A stretch of 59,263 bases of DNA from Lysinibacillus_B sp036662795. Its GTDB lineage: Bacteria > Bacillota > Bacilli > Bacillales_A > Planococcaceae. Under the pieces are notes generated by a model that ran no database searches, was not told the origin of the DNA, and saw only the letters and a program-made list of their open reading frames with translations. A program made the position numbers and the translations under genes. The DNA lies in contig NZ_JBAFWZ010000020.1 in NCBI RefSeq assembly GCF_036662795.1, positions 1 through 59,263 on the forward strand. The letters are read 5' to 3'. Shown here piece after piece: positions 33,495 to 42,795 of the stretch (the first letter of the stretch is position 1; each line of letters starts with the position of its first letter).

Positions 33495-36299
33495 ATGTCG
33501 AACAATGTATTACCTGCAGGTTCCCCGTGGGCAGCATTTGCTGGTCCTAACTTAGGTTATGTTTTAGAACAATATGACCTATATCTGCAGTCTCCTGAAG
33601 AAGTCGAAGCTGAATTAGTTGCTCTATTCCAACAATTCGGTGCACCAGTATTTGATGGTGTTGAAGCAATAACTGCTACTCAAGGTGTTGCTCAGGGTGA
33701 TTATAAAAAAGTACTTGCAGCAGTTACATTAGCGAATGCTATTCGTCGCTATGGTCACTTAGCTGCAGATTTATATCCATTAAAAGATCGCAAGTTAGAT
33801 AACTCACGTATCGATGAAAGCGCATACGGTTTGTCTTCTGCAGATTTAGCAGCTATTCCAGCAACAGTTTTCTTTAAAGAAGTACCAGCTGGAGTAAATA
33901 ATGGTAAAGAAGCTATTGATTACTTAAAATCTGTTTACACTGATAAAATTGCATTAGAATATGAGCAAGTAATGGATGCTGAGGAGCACGCTTGGATTCA
34001 AGCGCAAATTGAATCAGGTGCTTTAAAGGCTTCCTTAAATAATGAAGAGAAAAAAGCATTACTAGACCGCCTAACTCATGTAGAGAATTTCGAAAAATTC
34101 ATTCACAAAACATTTGTTGGTCAAAAGCGTTTCTCTGGAGAAGGCTTAGATACACAAATCGTTTTATTAGATGAAATTATTAAAACTGTAGAGCAAGCTT
34201 CGGTTAAAAATGTGCGTATTGGTATGGCACACCGTGGACGTTTAAATGTTTTAACGCATATTTTAAATAAGCCATATGACATGATGTTCTCTGATTTTGC
34301 ACACGTTTCGAACGAATTATTCTTACCAGAAGACGGTCGCCTAGAAATTACAAAAGGTTGGACTGGTGACGTTAAATATCATATGGGTGCTTCTTATACT
34401 CGCGATTCGGGCACAAATGTTAAGTTAGCGTATAATCCTTCTCACCTTGAAGTAGTTGCGCCTGTTGTACTTGGTCAAACTCGTGCAGCACAGGATGAAA
34501 CAACAAAAGCTGGTGAGGTAGCCCATGATGGAGGAAAAGCGCTAGGTATTATTATCCATGGTGATGCAGCATTCCCAGGTCAAGGGATTGTAACGGAAAC
34601 ATTAAACTTTGCAAAAACAGAAGGGTTCACAACTGGTGGTACAATTCACATTATTGCAAACAATATGATCGGATTTACAACGGAGCATTACGATTCACGT
34701 TCATCTGTTTACTCTTCAGACCCTGCGAAAGGCTACGAAGTACCAGTTATTCATGTGAATGCTGATAGCCCAGAGGCAGTTGCACAAGTTGGTCGTTTTG
34801 CAGCCGCATACCGTCAAAAATTCGGTAAAGATATTTTAATTGATTTAATCGGTTACCGTCGTTACGGTCATAATGAAACAGATGATCCGACTGTAACAAA
34901 TCCAGATACGTATAAGTTAGTATCAAAACATGAGACAGTTCGTGTACTTTATGGAACAGAGCTGGCGAATGCAGGTATTCTTTCACAGGAAGAAGTGAAA
35001 AGTCTAGATACAAATGCTTATGCTGAAATGCAAGAAGCATACGATCATGTAAAAGCAATGGCGGAAAAAGACGAGCATGCTCATCTTGAAATCCCAGCAG
35101 AAGTACAAGTATCATTCCCAGAAATTGATACTGCAGTTGGTTTAGAGCGTTTAGAAAAAATCAATGAAGAGCTTCTAGCATTTGAAGAAGGCTTTGAGCC
35201 ACAAAATAAACTAGGTAAAATCTTAGAAAAACGTCGTGAAAGCTTTGCAACTGAGAAAATTGATTGGGGTCATGCAGAAACATTAGCATACGCAACAATT
35301 ATTCAAGATGGCAAGCCAGTACGTTTCACTGGTCAAGATGCTCAGCGTGGTACATTCTCACAGCGTCACTTAGTGTTACATGATAAAAATAATGGTGGTT
35401 TATTCACACCACTACACCATATTTCAGGAGCAAACGCATCCTTTACAGTTCACAACTCACCACTGACAGAAGCTGGTGTTGTAGGCTTTGAATATGGGTA
35501 TAACATTGAGAATCCAAATGTGTTATCAGTTTGGGAAGCACAATTTGGTGACTTTGCGAACATGGCTCAAGTAATGTTTGATAACTTTATTTCTTCCGCA
35601 CGTTCGAAATGGGGTCAAAAATCTGGATTAGTGATGCTTCTACCACACGGCTATGAAGGTCAAGGTCCAGAGCACTCTTCAAGTCGTATGGAGCGTTTCT
35701 TACAGTTATCAGCAGAAAATAACTGGTTTGTAGCGGACTGCTCAAATGCAGCAAACTACTACCACTTATTACGTCGTCAAGCGGCAATGTTAAATACTGA
35801 AGGTGTACGTCCGTTAGTTGTTGTTTCACCAAAGAGTTTACTTCGTCATCCATTAGCAGCAGCTTCTGCGGATGAGTTAGCAAACGGTAAATTCCGTGAA
35901 GTAATTGAGCAGCCAACTACTGGTAAAAATGCTAAGGCGGTTGAAAAAATCGTACTTGGTACAGGTAAAATTACAATTGATCTTGCAGAGCGTGTGAAGG
36001 ATGGAGAAGGCTTTGATCACTTACACATTTTACGTGTTGAACAGCTTTACCCATTCCCAGCCCAGCAAGTAAAGGATATTATTGCTCGCTATCCAAAAGT
36101 AAAAGAAATCGTATGGGTTCAAGAAGAGCCGAAAAACCAAGGTGCTTGGAATTTTGTGCTTGAACAATTATATGAGCTATCAGAAGGTAAAAAAGTTCGC
36201 TATGTAGGTCGTCCTGCAATGAGCTCTACTTCTGAGGGTGACGGTGATTCACATAAAGCTGCACAAGCACAAGTAATTTCTGATGCAGTAGCGAAATAA
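33495..36299 (+). CDS. odhA: 2-oxoglutarate dehydrogenase E1 component
   Basis: The 934-residue thiamine-diphosphate enzyme decarboxylates 2-oxoglutarate and passes the succinyl group to E2 in the TCA cycle. Typical segments are AIRRYGHLAADLYPL, GMAHRGRLNVL, the ThDP-binding GDAAFPGQGIV, IGYRRYGHNETDDP and the C-terminal LLPHGYEGQGPEHSSSRMER. RBS GGAGGTTATTTTTC. Codon use is that of a highly expressed gene. It is followed by odhB after a hairpin. Confidence 0.97.
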   Translation: MSNNVLPAGSPWAAFAGPNLGYVLEQYDLYLQSPEEVEAELVALFQQFGAPVFDGVEAITATQGVAQGDYKKVLAAVTLANAIRRYGHLAADLYPLKDRKLDNSRIDESAYGLSSADLAAIPATVFFKEVPAGVNNGKEAIDYLKSVYTDKIALEYEQVMDAEEHAWIQAQIESGALKASLNNEEKKALLDRLTHVENFEKFIHKTFVGQKRFSGEGLDTQIVLLDEIIKTVEQASVKNVRIGMAHRGRLNVLTHILNKPYDMMFSDFAHVSNELFLPEDGRLEITKGWTGDVKYHMGASYTRDSGTNVKLAYNPSHLEVVAPVVLGQTRAAQDETTKAGEVAHDGGKALGIIIHGDAAFPGQGIVTETLNFAKTEGFTTGGTIHIIANNMIGFTTEHYDSRSSVYSSDPAKGYEVPVIHVNADSPEAVAQVGRFAAAYRQKFGKDILIDLIGYRRYGHNETDDPTVTNPDTYKLVSKHETVRVLYGTELANAGILSQEEVKSLDTNAYAEMQEAYDHVKAMAEKDEHAHLEIPAEVQVSFPEIDTAVGLERLEKINEELLAFEEGFEPQNKLGKILEKRRESFATEKIDWGHAETLAYATIIQDGKPVRFTGQDAQRGTFSQRHLVLHDKNNGGLFTPLHHISGANASFTVHNSPLTEAGVVGFEYGYNIENPNVLSVWEAQFGDFANMAQVMFDNFISSARSKWGQKSGLVMLLPHGYEGQGPEHSSSRMERFLQLSAENNWFVADCSNAANYYHLLRRQAAMLNTEGVRPLVVVSPKSLLRHPLAAASADELANGKFREVIEQPTTGKNAKAVEKIVLGTGKITIDLAERVKDGEGFDHLHILRVEQLYPFPAQQVKDIIARYPKVKEIVWVQEEPKNQGAWNFVLEQLYELSEGKKVRYVGRPAMSSTSEGDGDSHKAAQAQVISDAVAK

Positions 36300-36332
36300 T
36301 TTGTTTTTTCTAATGAGAAATTAATGAGATTT

Positions 36333-36355
36333 GGGCTACTTGTTGTGAGTAGCCC
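36333..36355 (+). other. Hairpin between odhA and odhB
   Basis: GGGCTACT pairs with AGTAGCCC around a 7-nt loop with no T-run. It is probably an RNA processing or stability element within the operon. Confidence 0.55.
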
Positions 36356-36410
36356 GCCCATTTGCCGTATACTAGTAGTGCAAGTGGTTTAACTAAAGGA
36401 GGATATTAAC

Positions 36411-37655
36411 GTGGCTGAAATTAAAGTCCCTGAATTAGCAGAATCGATTACAGAAGGTACGATTGCCCAGTGGGTGAAAAAAGTTGGAGATCGCGTTGAA
36501 AAAGGCGAATTTATCGTTGAATTAGAAACTGATAAAGTAAATGCAGAAATCATCTCTGAAGAAGCAGGCGTATTAACACAAATTTTAGCTCAAGAAGGCG
36601 ATACTGTACTTGTTGGACAAGTAATCGCAGTTGTAGAAGCAGGCGAAGGCGCAGCACCAGCACCGGCAGCACCAGTAGCTGAAGCGGCACCAGCTGTTGA
36701 AGCACCAAAAGCAGCAGCACCAACACCAACACCAGTTGTAGAAGAAACTTCAGGAGAGCGTGTAGTAGCTTCTCCAGCAGCTCGTAAATTAGCTCGTGAA
36801 AAAGGGATTGACCTAGCTGCAGTTTCACCTGTAGATCCACAAGGTCGTGTTCGTGTACAAGACGTTGCAGCTCACGGAACTGCACCTGCTGCACCACAAG
36901 CAGTAGCACCAGTTGCTACTACAGGTCCTGTAATTTTCACACCTGCTGCAGAATCAGACCGCGTAACAATCGAGAAAATGTCTCGTCGTCGTCAAACAAT
37001 TGCAAAACGTTTATTAGAAGTTAAGCAATCAACAGCAATGCTAACGACTTTCAACGAAATTGACATGACAAATATCATGGCATTACGTAAACGCAAGCAA
37101 GATCAATTCGTTAAAGCTAACGACATCAAGCTTGGTTTCATGTCATTCTTTACAAAAGCGGTAGTAGCAGCACTTAAGAAATATCCTTACGTAAACGCTC
37201 AAATCGTAGGTGATGAAATTCACTTAAACAACTTCTTCGATATCGGTGTAGCTGTATCAACAGAAGAAGGTTTAGTAGTACCAGTTGTACGTGATGCTAA
37301 CGGCAAAAACTTCGCGCAAATCGAAAAAGATATCGCAGAGCTAGCAGGAAAAGCACGTGACAAAAAATTAGGCTTAAACGACATGGCTGGTGGTTCATTT
37401 ACAATCACTAACGGTGGTGTATTCGGTTCATTAATGTCAACACCAATCATGAACGGTACACAAGCTGGTATCCTTGGTATGCACTCAATCGTAAACCGTC
37501 CAGTAGCTGTAAACGGCGAAGTTCAAATCCGTCCAATGATGTACGTGGCACTTTCTTATGACCACCGTATCATCGACGGTAAAGATTCTGTAGGCTTCCT
37601 AAAAACAGTTAAAGAATTAATCGAAAACCCAGAAGATTTATTATTAAATTCATAA
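36411..37655 (+). CDS. odhB: 2-oxoglutarate dehydrogenase E2 (dihydrolipoyl succinyltransferase)
   Basis: The 414-residue protein has a lipoyl domain (about 1-76; the lipoylated Lys is in ELETDKVNAEI), an Ala/Pro-rich linker (about 78-115), a peripheral subunit-binding domain (about 118-153; ASPAARKLAREKGIDL) and the catalytic acyltransferase core with the C-terminal YDHRIIDGKDSVGFL motif carrying the active-site His/Asp. GTG start with AAAGGAGGATATTAAC. A strong terminator ends the operon. E3 is encoded elsewhere. Confidence 0.97.
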   Translation: MAEIKVPELAESITEGTIAQWVKKVGDRVEKGEFIVELETDKVNAEIISEEAGVLTQILAQEGDTVLVGQVIAVVEAGEGAAPAPAAPVAEAAPAVEAPKAAAPTPTPVVEETSGERVVASPAARKLAREKGIDLAAVSPVDPQGRVRVQDVAAHGTAPAAPQAVAPVATTGPVIFTPAAESDRVTIEKMSRRRQTIAKRLLEVKQSTAMLTTFNEIDMTNIMALRKRKQDQFVKANDIKLGFMSFFTKAVVAALKKYPYVNAQIVGDEIHLNNFFDIGVAVSTEEGLVVPVVRDANGKNFAQIEKDIAELAGKARDKKLGLNDMAGGSFTITNGGVFGSLMSTPIMNGTQAGILGMHSIVNRPVAVNGEVQIRPMMYVALSYDHRIIDGKDSVGFLKTVKELIENPEDLLLNS

Positions 37656-37665
37656 TAAACCTAAT

Positions 37666-37707
37666 CCCCCAGAAACGCTGATATACCAGTGTTTCTGGGG
37701 GTTTTTT
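37666..37707 (+). terminator. Terminator of the odhAB operon
   Basis: CCCCCAGAAAC pairs with GTTTCTGGGGG, followed by TTTTTT. It lies at the left border of the integrative element. Confidence 0.95.
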
Positions 37708-37740
37708 ATGTTCGTAAAACTCTAAAAATAACATTTGTTG

Positions 37741-38942
37741 TTATTTTGTTTTTTCGAGGATGTCATCGAACATGCCTTTAAGTTTTACGGCTGTTTTTTC
37801 ACGCATTTTATTTGTGATGTGCGTATAGATCTTTAGTGTAGTGTTAACATTATCATGCCCAACACGTTCCATAATAGATTGTAGGTCAATACCAGCTTCA
37901 GTCATCATCGAAACATGAGAATGTCGGAAGAAGTGGGGGGGCACGTTCTTCTTGATATTTGTGTAGCTAAGTAAATTTTTCAGGTGATTGCCTACATGAA
38001 CATTATTGTAAGGATAGCCGTGACGATTGCAAAAGACAAAATTCTTATCATGATAATAGAAGTTTGGATCAATACTTCTTCTCTGCGTTAATTTCTTTAA
38101 CTGCTTCATTTTTAGTTGTCGGAGTAAATCTGCTAAAAAATCTTCAATTGTAATCGTTCTGATAGATTTTAGTGTTTTTGGGGTAGTCAATTCGTATTCA
38201 TTTAAACGCTTGCTTTTAGAGTAATGATTTTTAGTAATTTTGATCGTTTTGTTTTTGAAGTCTATATCCGACCATTTTAATGCACACAATTTACTAGAGC
38301 GCATCCCAGTGAAAGCAAGTGTATAAAATAATTCAAGGTCATTGTCACGACCTTTTTCTTTTGCAACGTTCAAAATTTCAGTGATTTCATGGCTTCTAAA
38401 TATTTTTGCTCTATCGATTCATTTTCGATTTCTTCAATAGTTAGACGCTTTTTTGGCAAAACTACACCGTTTTTGGGGTTTTCTTAAATTAATCTATCAC
38501 GTATAGCATATTTGAATATTTGTCCTGCCGTCACATTAACTGCACTTACTGTGTTACGGGAATATTTATCCGATACCTGATTAATTAGCCTTTGATAGTT
38601 AGAATGTGTAATGTTTCCTATTGGCATCTTGGCGTAATATTCTTTTAAAATTCCTATAGTGTATATTTTCATTTGAAGCGTAGATTTTTTGTTACCCTCA
38701 ATTTTATAGTTAGAAAACCATTCATCGGCTACTTGACCAAATGAAAGTTTTTTCCCATCTCGAATATTAACGTCATCCTCTAAAGCGTTTATTACTTCCT
38801 CAACAGCCGCCTTTGCTTCCTTCTTACTTTTTCCACGTCTGGTAATTTGTTGACGCTTACCCGTTGCTGGATCAAATGGGGCATCTGCAACACATACCCA
38901 TCGTTCTTTTCCACTTGTAAGTTTAATTTTATAACAATGCAT
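37741..38942 (-). pseudogene. Tyrosine recombinase (integrase), inactivated
   Basis: The first part (from the ATG at 38942, RBS GGAGTG) has an AP2-like arm-binding domain (TSGKERWVCVADAPFDPATG) and a SAM-like core-binding domain. It stops at a TAA (38484-38486) after AIRDRLI. The same frame then continues ENPKNGVVLPKKRLTIEEI as expected for the family. A one-base loss near 38390 shifts the frame into HEITEILNVAKEKG and the catalytic domain down to 37741. That domain keeps the Arg (TGMRSSKL), HxxRH (HFFRHSH), the His in GHDN and the Tyr in IYTHIT. Two separate lesions make a functional protein very unlikely. It belongs to the phage/ICE integrase group. Confidence 0.92.
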
Positions 38943-38983
38943 TGATATCACTCCGTAGAAAATTTGTTAAGAAAAGTATAAAG

Positions 38984-39007
38984 GTTAGCTAACAAGTTAA
39001 CTAACCG
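38984..39007. promoter_or_regulatory. Repressor operator upstream of the integrase
   Basis: The palindrome GGTTAGCTAAC-AA-GTTAACTAACC lies about 45 bp upstream of the integrase start. Its GTTAAC core recurs in the repressor switch region at 42796-42913. Confidence 0.65.
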
Positions 39008-39022
39008 GATTATGCATAATTG

Positions 39023-39517
39023 TTACTTCATATGTATTTGTTGGCTCCATTGAACGTACAAATTATTAAAATATTGATCAAGTCGTTTTAGTGCAAATTC
39101 TTCTGTCACATTGAATTTTTGTTGCACAAGCAGCAATGAGTTACGTTTGTGTTTTAAATTCATTTCCTCCAGCATAAACGTTGGAACGGCAGCGTGATAC
39201 ATAAAGTGATTTGCTTTATATTCTTGATACTCAACAAACGATTTAGGCAATCGGCTTTGACTGCCAGTATGTAATAATACATGTCCAAGTTCGTGACAGA
39301 AATCTTGCCATTGTTGTTGAGGGGAGAGGGTTTCGTCGAGCATGATATAGCCTCTATCCTTAAAAAATAGTGCCTGGCTAGATTCTTTCCAATAAAATAC
39401 ATTTATACGTAAGCATTGAGCGATTTTTCGGAAATCCAGTTGTTCTGAGTGGAATATACCAACTTTTTTATACATCTCCTTTACATAAGATTCTGTGTAA
39501 GTCCAAACTTGTTTCAC
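39023..39517 (-). CDS. immA: ImmA/IrrE family metallo-endopeptidase
   Basis: The 164-residue protein has the zinc-protease motif HELGHVLLHTG (about residues 90-100) with a downstream Glu in EYQEYKANHF as the third ligand. In ICEBs1 and phi105, ImmA cleaves the ImmR repressor after DNA damage to induce the element. GTG start with ATGGAGATGATTTT. A LexA-box-like site lies 26 bp upstream. It sits between the integrase and the ABC-3C cassette instead of directly beside the repressor gene. Confidence 0.9.
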   Translation of the reverse strand: MKQVWTYTESYVKEMYKKVGIFHSEQLDFRKIAQCLRINVFYWKESSQALFFKDRGYIMLDETLSPQQQWQDFCHELGHVLLHTGSQSRLPKSFVEYQEYKANHFMYHAAVPTFMLEEMNLKHKRNSLLLVQQKFNVTEEFALKRLDQYFNNLYVQWSQQIHMK

Positions 39518-39542
39518 AAAATCATCTCCATAAGAAAAATAA

Positions 39543-39554
39543 GAACAAACGTTC
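39543..39554 (-). promoter_or_regulatory. LexA (DinR) box-like site upstream of immA
   Basis: GAAC-NNNN-GTTC symmetry (GAACAAACGTTC on the + strand, flanked by A and T) matches the core of the Bacillus LexA box CGAACNNNNGTTCG except for its outermost bases. It lies just upstream of the immA RBS. Confidence 0.6.
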
Positions 39555-39565
39555 TACTGTGGTAT

Positions 39566-39598
39566 ATAATAAAACCCCACTATTTGGTAGTAGGGTTA
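39566..39598 (-). terminator. Terminator of the ABC-3C operon
   Basis: On the minus strand AACCCTACT pairs with AGTGGGGTT, followed by TTATTATA. It overlaps the ATPase stop codon. The T-run is weak. Confidence 0.6.
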
Positions 39599-41215
39599 TT
39601 TTAAGTTTTTCTTAAATAGATAACCGTCATCGCTATCTGAAATCCTATGCTTAATCCATTTTTTATTTTCGATATAATCCCAATCTAAAGTTCGATCGTT
39701 TCGAAGAGTTAGAATAAGCTGAAGGTCGTGCTTTTTAAATATACGATCTGTTATCTTTAATAAGTCAAAAAGGTTTTTTGAGTCAATACCATCAGTTATA
39801 TCAGTGTCTAAAATTAAAAAGTCGATTTTTCTTTCAAAACAGATATTATTTAATAACAATATGAAAATATAGTAAATAATTATTTTCATATTGCCTTTTC
39901 CAGTACCTCTATCGTCATCATATTTAAAAGTAATTTTAAGTTTGTCTTTATAATCAATGTTAAATTCTACATTTTTATCTGTTTTATACACCAAGTTCAC
40001 AAAAGTTGTTAAAAATCTCCTGTAATAATTAATTCTATTAACTTGTTTGGAGATTATTTCAGGTATTTCAATATTTTTAACTTTTGCAATTTCTTTTATA
40101 TTATCATCTACTATGGATGTAATTACTTTTCCGCCATTTTGAACTAGAGCATTTAGTATAATGTCTTCAAATTTATAATCATCAAATTTGTCATTATTTA
40201 TATTATGAATATTGAATAATTCATTTAGCTCACGGTATTTTAGTCTTAAATTACTTTGTAATCTATTTAGTTCAGTATTGTTTTTTGAAATTTCATTTTC
40301 TATGACCCCTATATTTTCTGAAATTAATGAGTCGTGGAATACTCTAGCTTCCTCAAAAGATTTCTTTATGTAATCACCCAGTTCTATTTCTATTATTCTA
40401 AAAAAGGATTTAAAATCTTCGAAGGAATCAATATTTGATTTCGACATCAATTCATTTAATGAGACTGATAATTTTTTATTTTTTAAATTTATTAGATTGA
40501 TTTTCTTTTCTAAACGGCTAATCTCATTTTTGATAGTGCTTATTTTTTCGATAATACTTTTATTTGACTCAGATATATTTTCAATATTAGGAACTATATC
40601 TGGTATAATGTTTAGTGATTTTTTTAGAGTATTTAAATATTTATTAAAGTTTTTTTGCTCACTAGTAATTTGTTTGGTTTGTGAGTGTTCTTCAACTTTA
40701 TCAGTTGCTAAACTGAGTAAAAATGATTGAAATAATGATGTTTTATATTCGGGTTCTTTTTTAAAACTTTTAAGAGCTTCCTCAAATTTTATTGATGTAC
40801 TACTTAGATAGAAAAAGTGAAATAGGTTCCGCCATGTTAAAATAGCAGAGTCATTTTTACGATTAAAATAATAATTTAATAATTTCCTTTTCCAATCTTC
40901 GATATCCCAAGGGACAGTTGAACTGGAATCTCCAATTAATTTATTATGTTCAGTTGAAATTTTCCTACTATACTCATTTTTTTGGCCGTCAATGTCAATA
41001 ATAACTTTTATAGAAATATCCTGTAAATCTTTATGTTTTGACAGAATATTTTTACCATAATCGGCACCAAAAATATAATTAATAGTTTCTAAAAATAAAC
41101 TTTTCCCTAAACTATTTGTTGTATTTAATTTTTTTTCTGCAAGTATAATATTGACTCCGGTCGTTAAGTCAATAGGCTTAAAATTAGGGAAATCACTATT
41201 GATTTGATGAATCAT
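39596..41215 (-). CDS. SMC/DUF2326-like ABC ATPase of a three-component (ABC-3C) system
   Basis: The 539-residue protein has an N-terminal P-loop of the DUF2326 style, with NSLGKS at residues 34-39. A long coiled-coil-rich centre follows (about 165-330; many Lys/Glu/Asn heptads), and a C-terminal ATPase half with Walker B FLILDTDITDGID (about 466-478) followed by the LTLRND switch-like segment. This head-coil-head layout matches Rad50/SMC-type ATPases of ABC-3C conflict systems. It is the last gene of a three-gene operon, overlapping the middle gene by 20 bp. The region is visibly richer in AT than the chromosome around it, consistent with transfer. Role by inference: nucleic-acid sensing that licenses the HNH partner. 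Confidence 0.8.
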   Translation of the reverse strand: MIHQINSDFPNFKPIDLTTGVNIILAEKKLNTTNSLGKSLFLETINYIFGADYGKNILSKHKDLQDISIKVIIDIDGQKNEYSRKISTEHNKLIGDSSSTVPWDIEDWKRKLLNYYFNRKNDSAILTWRNLFHFFYLSSTSIKFEEALKSFKKEPEYKTSLFQSFLLSLATDKVEEHSQTKQITSEQKNFNKYLNTLKKSLNIIPDIVPNIENISESNKSIIEKISTIKNEISRLEKKINLINLKNKKLSVSLNELMSKSNIDSFEDFKSFFRIIEIELGDYIKKSFEEARVFHDSLISENIGVIENEISKNNTELNRLQSNLRLKYRELNELFNIHNINNDKFDDYKFEDIILNALVQNGGKVITSIVDDNIKEIAKVKNIEIPEIISKQVNRINYYRRFLTTFVNLVYKTDKNVEFNIDYKDKLKITFKYDDDRGTGKGNMKIIIYYIFILLLNNICFERKIDFLILDTDITDGIDSKNLFDLLKITDRIFKKHDLQLILTLRNDRTLDWDYIENKKWIKHRISDSDDGYLFKKNLK

Positions 41216-41420
41216 AATTATTGTCCTCGCTTTCTTTCAGAATACCTAGCGTATATAAGAGAGTTAGTACCTTAATATACTCATCAATATCTTTAAATAT
41301 CGAATTATCGTAATCATTGCAATTTTTAGAAATAAAACCATTTGGATTTTCTGAATAAAGTTGCATGCTCTTATATATATAAGATTTTTCGAAGGGAGTA
41401 AATTTATCTGGTATTATCAT
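41196..41420 (-). CDS. Small middle component of the ABC-3C system
   Basis: The 74-residue protein starts MIIPDKFTPFEKSYIYKSM, resembling the short N-terminal signature (MI-PxK-xPxE-S) of ABC-3C middle components, which I recall as MC6-like. It overlaps the upstream HNH gene by 4 bp and the downstream ATPase by 20 bp, so all three are translationally coupled. No catalytic motif is seen. An adaptor role between ATPase and effector is inferred from the family arrangement. Confidence 0.65.
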   Translation of the reverse strand: MIIPDKFTPFEKSYIYKSMQLYSENPNGFISKNCNDYDNSIFKDIDEYIKVLTLLYTLGILKESEDNNYDSSNQ

Positions 41421-42166
41421 TTTAAAAATACCTCACATATTACAAAATAATAATTTAAAACAATTTCATTACCTAAAACTTGATTACCAGGGTCGTACAT
41501 ATGTTCTAACATTTTATCATATATTTCTTCTTGATTATCAATATTTTCTGATAATCTATTATAAAGTATCTTTATGGCTGCTTGTAATTTTATAGCTATA
41601 ATTGGGTTATCCTCTAAATTTTCTTTCAAAACAAATAATTCAGCAGCATAGAGAGATTTTATTCTTCTTTTTTGTCGAATATTAAACTTGTTTTTATCCA
41701 TTTTTTTTACGTACTCGATTTTTTTGAAATCAGGGTGTTTTTCAATAACCATCTGAATTTGTTCGTCTGTTACATCGAGCTTGGAGATAAGGTTTTTATA
41801 AAATCCCTCTAATTCTATGAAGTTGTCTTGATTATTTATACCTAATTGCCTTTTATATTCTTCTTCTAATTTAAATTTACTTCGATAAGTATCATTTATA
41901 TCTAATAACTCTTGAACAGTATAGGTATTCAAATCCTCATCATCAATTAAATCATGACATGAGTTGCATAAGCTTAAACCATTTTGAGGTGAGGCAATAA
42001 ACTCCTCATTATAATTTGATCTATATTCAGATCTTGGACCATTCATAGCTGCGGGAATAATATGTGCAATCCTAGGTTTGGTTGTTGGAATATGACATAT
42101 CATACAACGGTGTTTAGAAATTATTTGTAATTCCCTTTTTACAGTGCTAGAAAATTCTATCCTCAA
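41417..42166 (-). CDS. HNH-nuclease effector component of the ABC-3C system
   Basis: The 249-residue protein has an N-terminal HNH domain with intact metal and catalytic positions: C21 and C24 (CMIC), H35 (RIAHIIPAA), N62 (QNGLSL), C67 and C70, and H71 (LCNSCHDLID). The remaining 160 residues are helical and likely dock on the partner ATPase (ABC-3C C-terminal domain). TTG start with AAAGGAGAC. First gene of the operon, with about 200 bp of AT-rich leader upstream. It is expected to cleave DNA when activated, either invading DNA or the host chromosome. Confidence 0.8.
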   Translation of the reverse strand: MRIEFSSTVKRELQIISKHRCMICHIPTTKPRIAHIIPAAMNGPRSEYRSNYNEEFIASPQNGLSLCNSCHDLIDDEDLNTYTVQELLDINDTYRSKFKLEEEYKRQLGINNQDNFIELEGFYKNLISKLDVTDEQIQMVIEKHPDFKKIEYVKKMDKNKFNIRQKRRIKSLYAAELFVLKENLEDNPIIAIKLQAAIKILYNRLSENIDNQEEIYDKMLEHMYDPGNQVLGNEIVLNYYFVICEVFLK

Positions 42167-42371
42167 AGTACTTGTCTCCTTTAAATTGGTGTTAAATAAA
42201 ATTAATGTAATTTACCTCAATTATTATTTCGATACTGAGGAAGGTATCTCAAAAAATATTAAACAAGGTATTGACGATAATGTTTTTTGAAGAGGAATAA
42301 AGTTTATTTTAAGAATTGTGTAAAAATAAATTAATATACTACATTTATGTATTATATTTACAAACGTTGAA

Positions 42372-42403
42372 TAAAAAATTGGACATGCTGTTATAGCATG
42401 TCC
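42372..42403 (-). terminator. Terminator of the immR-like gene
   Basis: On the minus strand GGACATGCT pairs perfectly with AGCATGTCC, followed by AATTTTTTATT. It contains the repressor stop codon and isolates the ABC-3C operon from repressor transcription. Confidence 0.85.
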
Positions 42404-42768
42404 TTATTATTTTCTGCTTTAATCATTTCCCAAATGGTACGTAGTTTTCGAAGCTCTTCTTCATTGGAATTTGGCAATTCTTTATACCAAACGCCTAGTT
42501 CAGGATCATTGATAAAAGCTTGGAATTCAGCCTCATCATGTTCTTGTGGTGTAAGTACAGGGGTGTCTGTGCGGCCGAGAAGGTAATCAGTACTGACTCC
42601 AAAAAAATCGGCTAATCGTTGTAAAGTATCAGTGTCGGGTGAGCGATTGCCATTTTCATAACCTGATATAGAAACTTTAGTTACATTTATTTTGTCACCA
42701 AGTTCAGTTTGAGTTAATTGTCTTTCTTTTCTAAGTTGCTTTAGGCGCTCTCCATTCAATAAAAACAC
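42391..42768 (-). CDS. immR: ImmR-like XRE-family repressor
   Basis: The 125-residue protein has an N-terminal Cro/CI-type helix-turn-helix (about 6-60; QTELGDKINVTKVSISGYENG, DYLLGRTD) and a short acidic C-terminal region (about 70-125), as in ImmR/phi105-type repressors cleaved by ImmA. It is divergent from a second HTH gene, with GTTAAC-type operators in between. RBS TGAGGTG. It likely represses its own promoter and the integrase. Confidence 0.85.
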   Translation of the reverse strand: MFLLNGERLKQLRKERQLTQTELGDKINVTKVSISGYENGNRSPDTDTLQRLADFFGVSTDYLLGRTDTPVLTPQEHDEAEFQAFINDPELGVWYKELPNSNEEELRKLRTIWEMIKAENNKDML

Positions 42769-42795
42769 CTCATTTCATTAATTATTATTATACAA

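Noticed and set aside
33190..33555. 121-codon plus-strand frame between arlS-like and odhA
   Set aside because: It overlaps the kinase end and the odhA start in another frame, with Phe/Lys-rich random composition.
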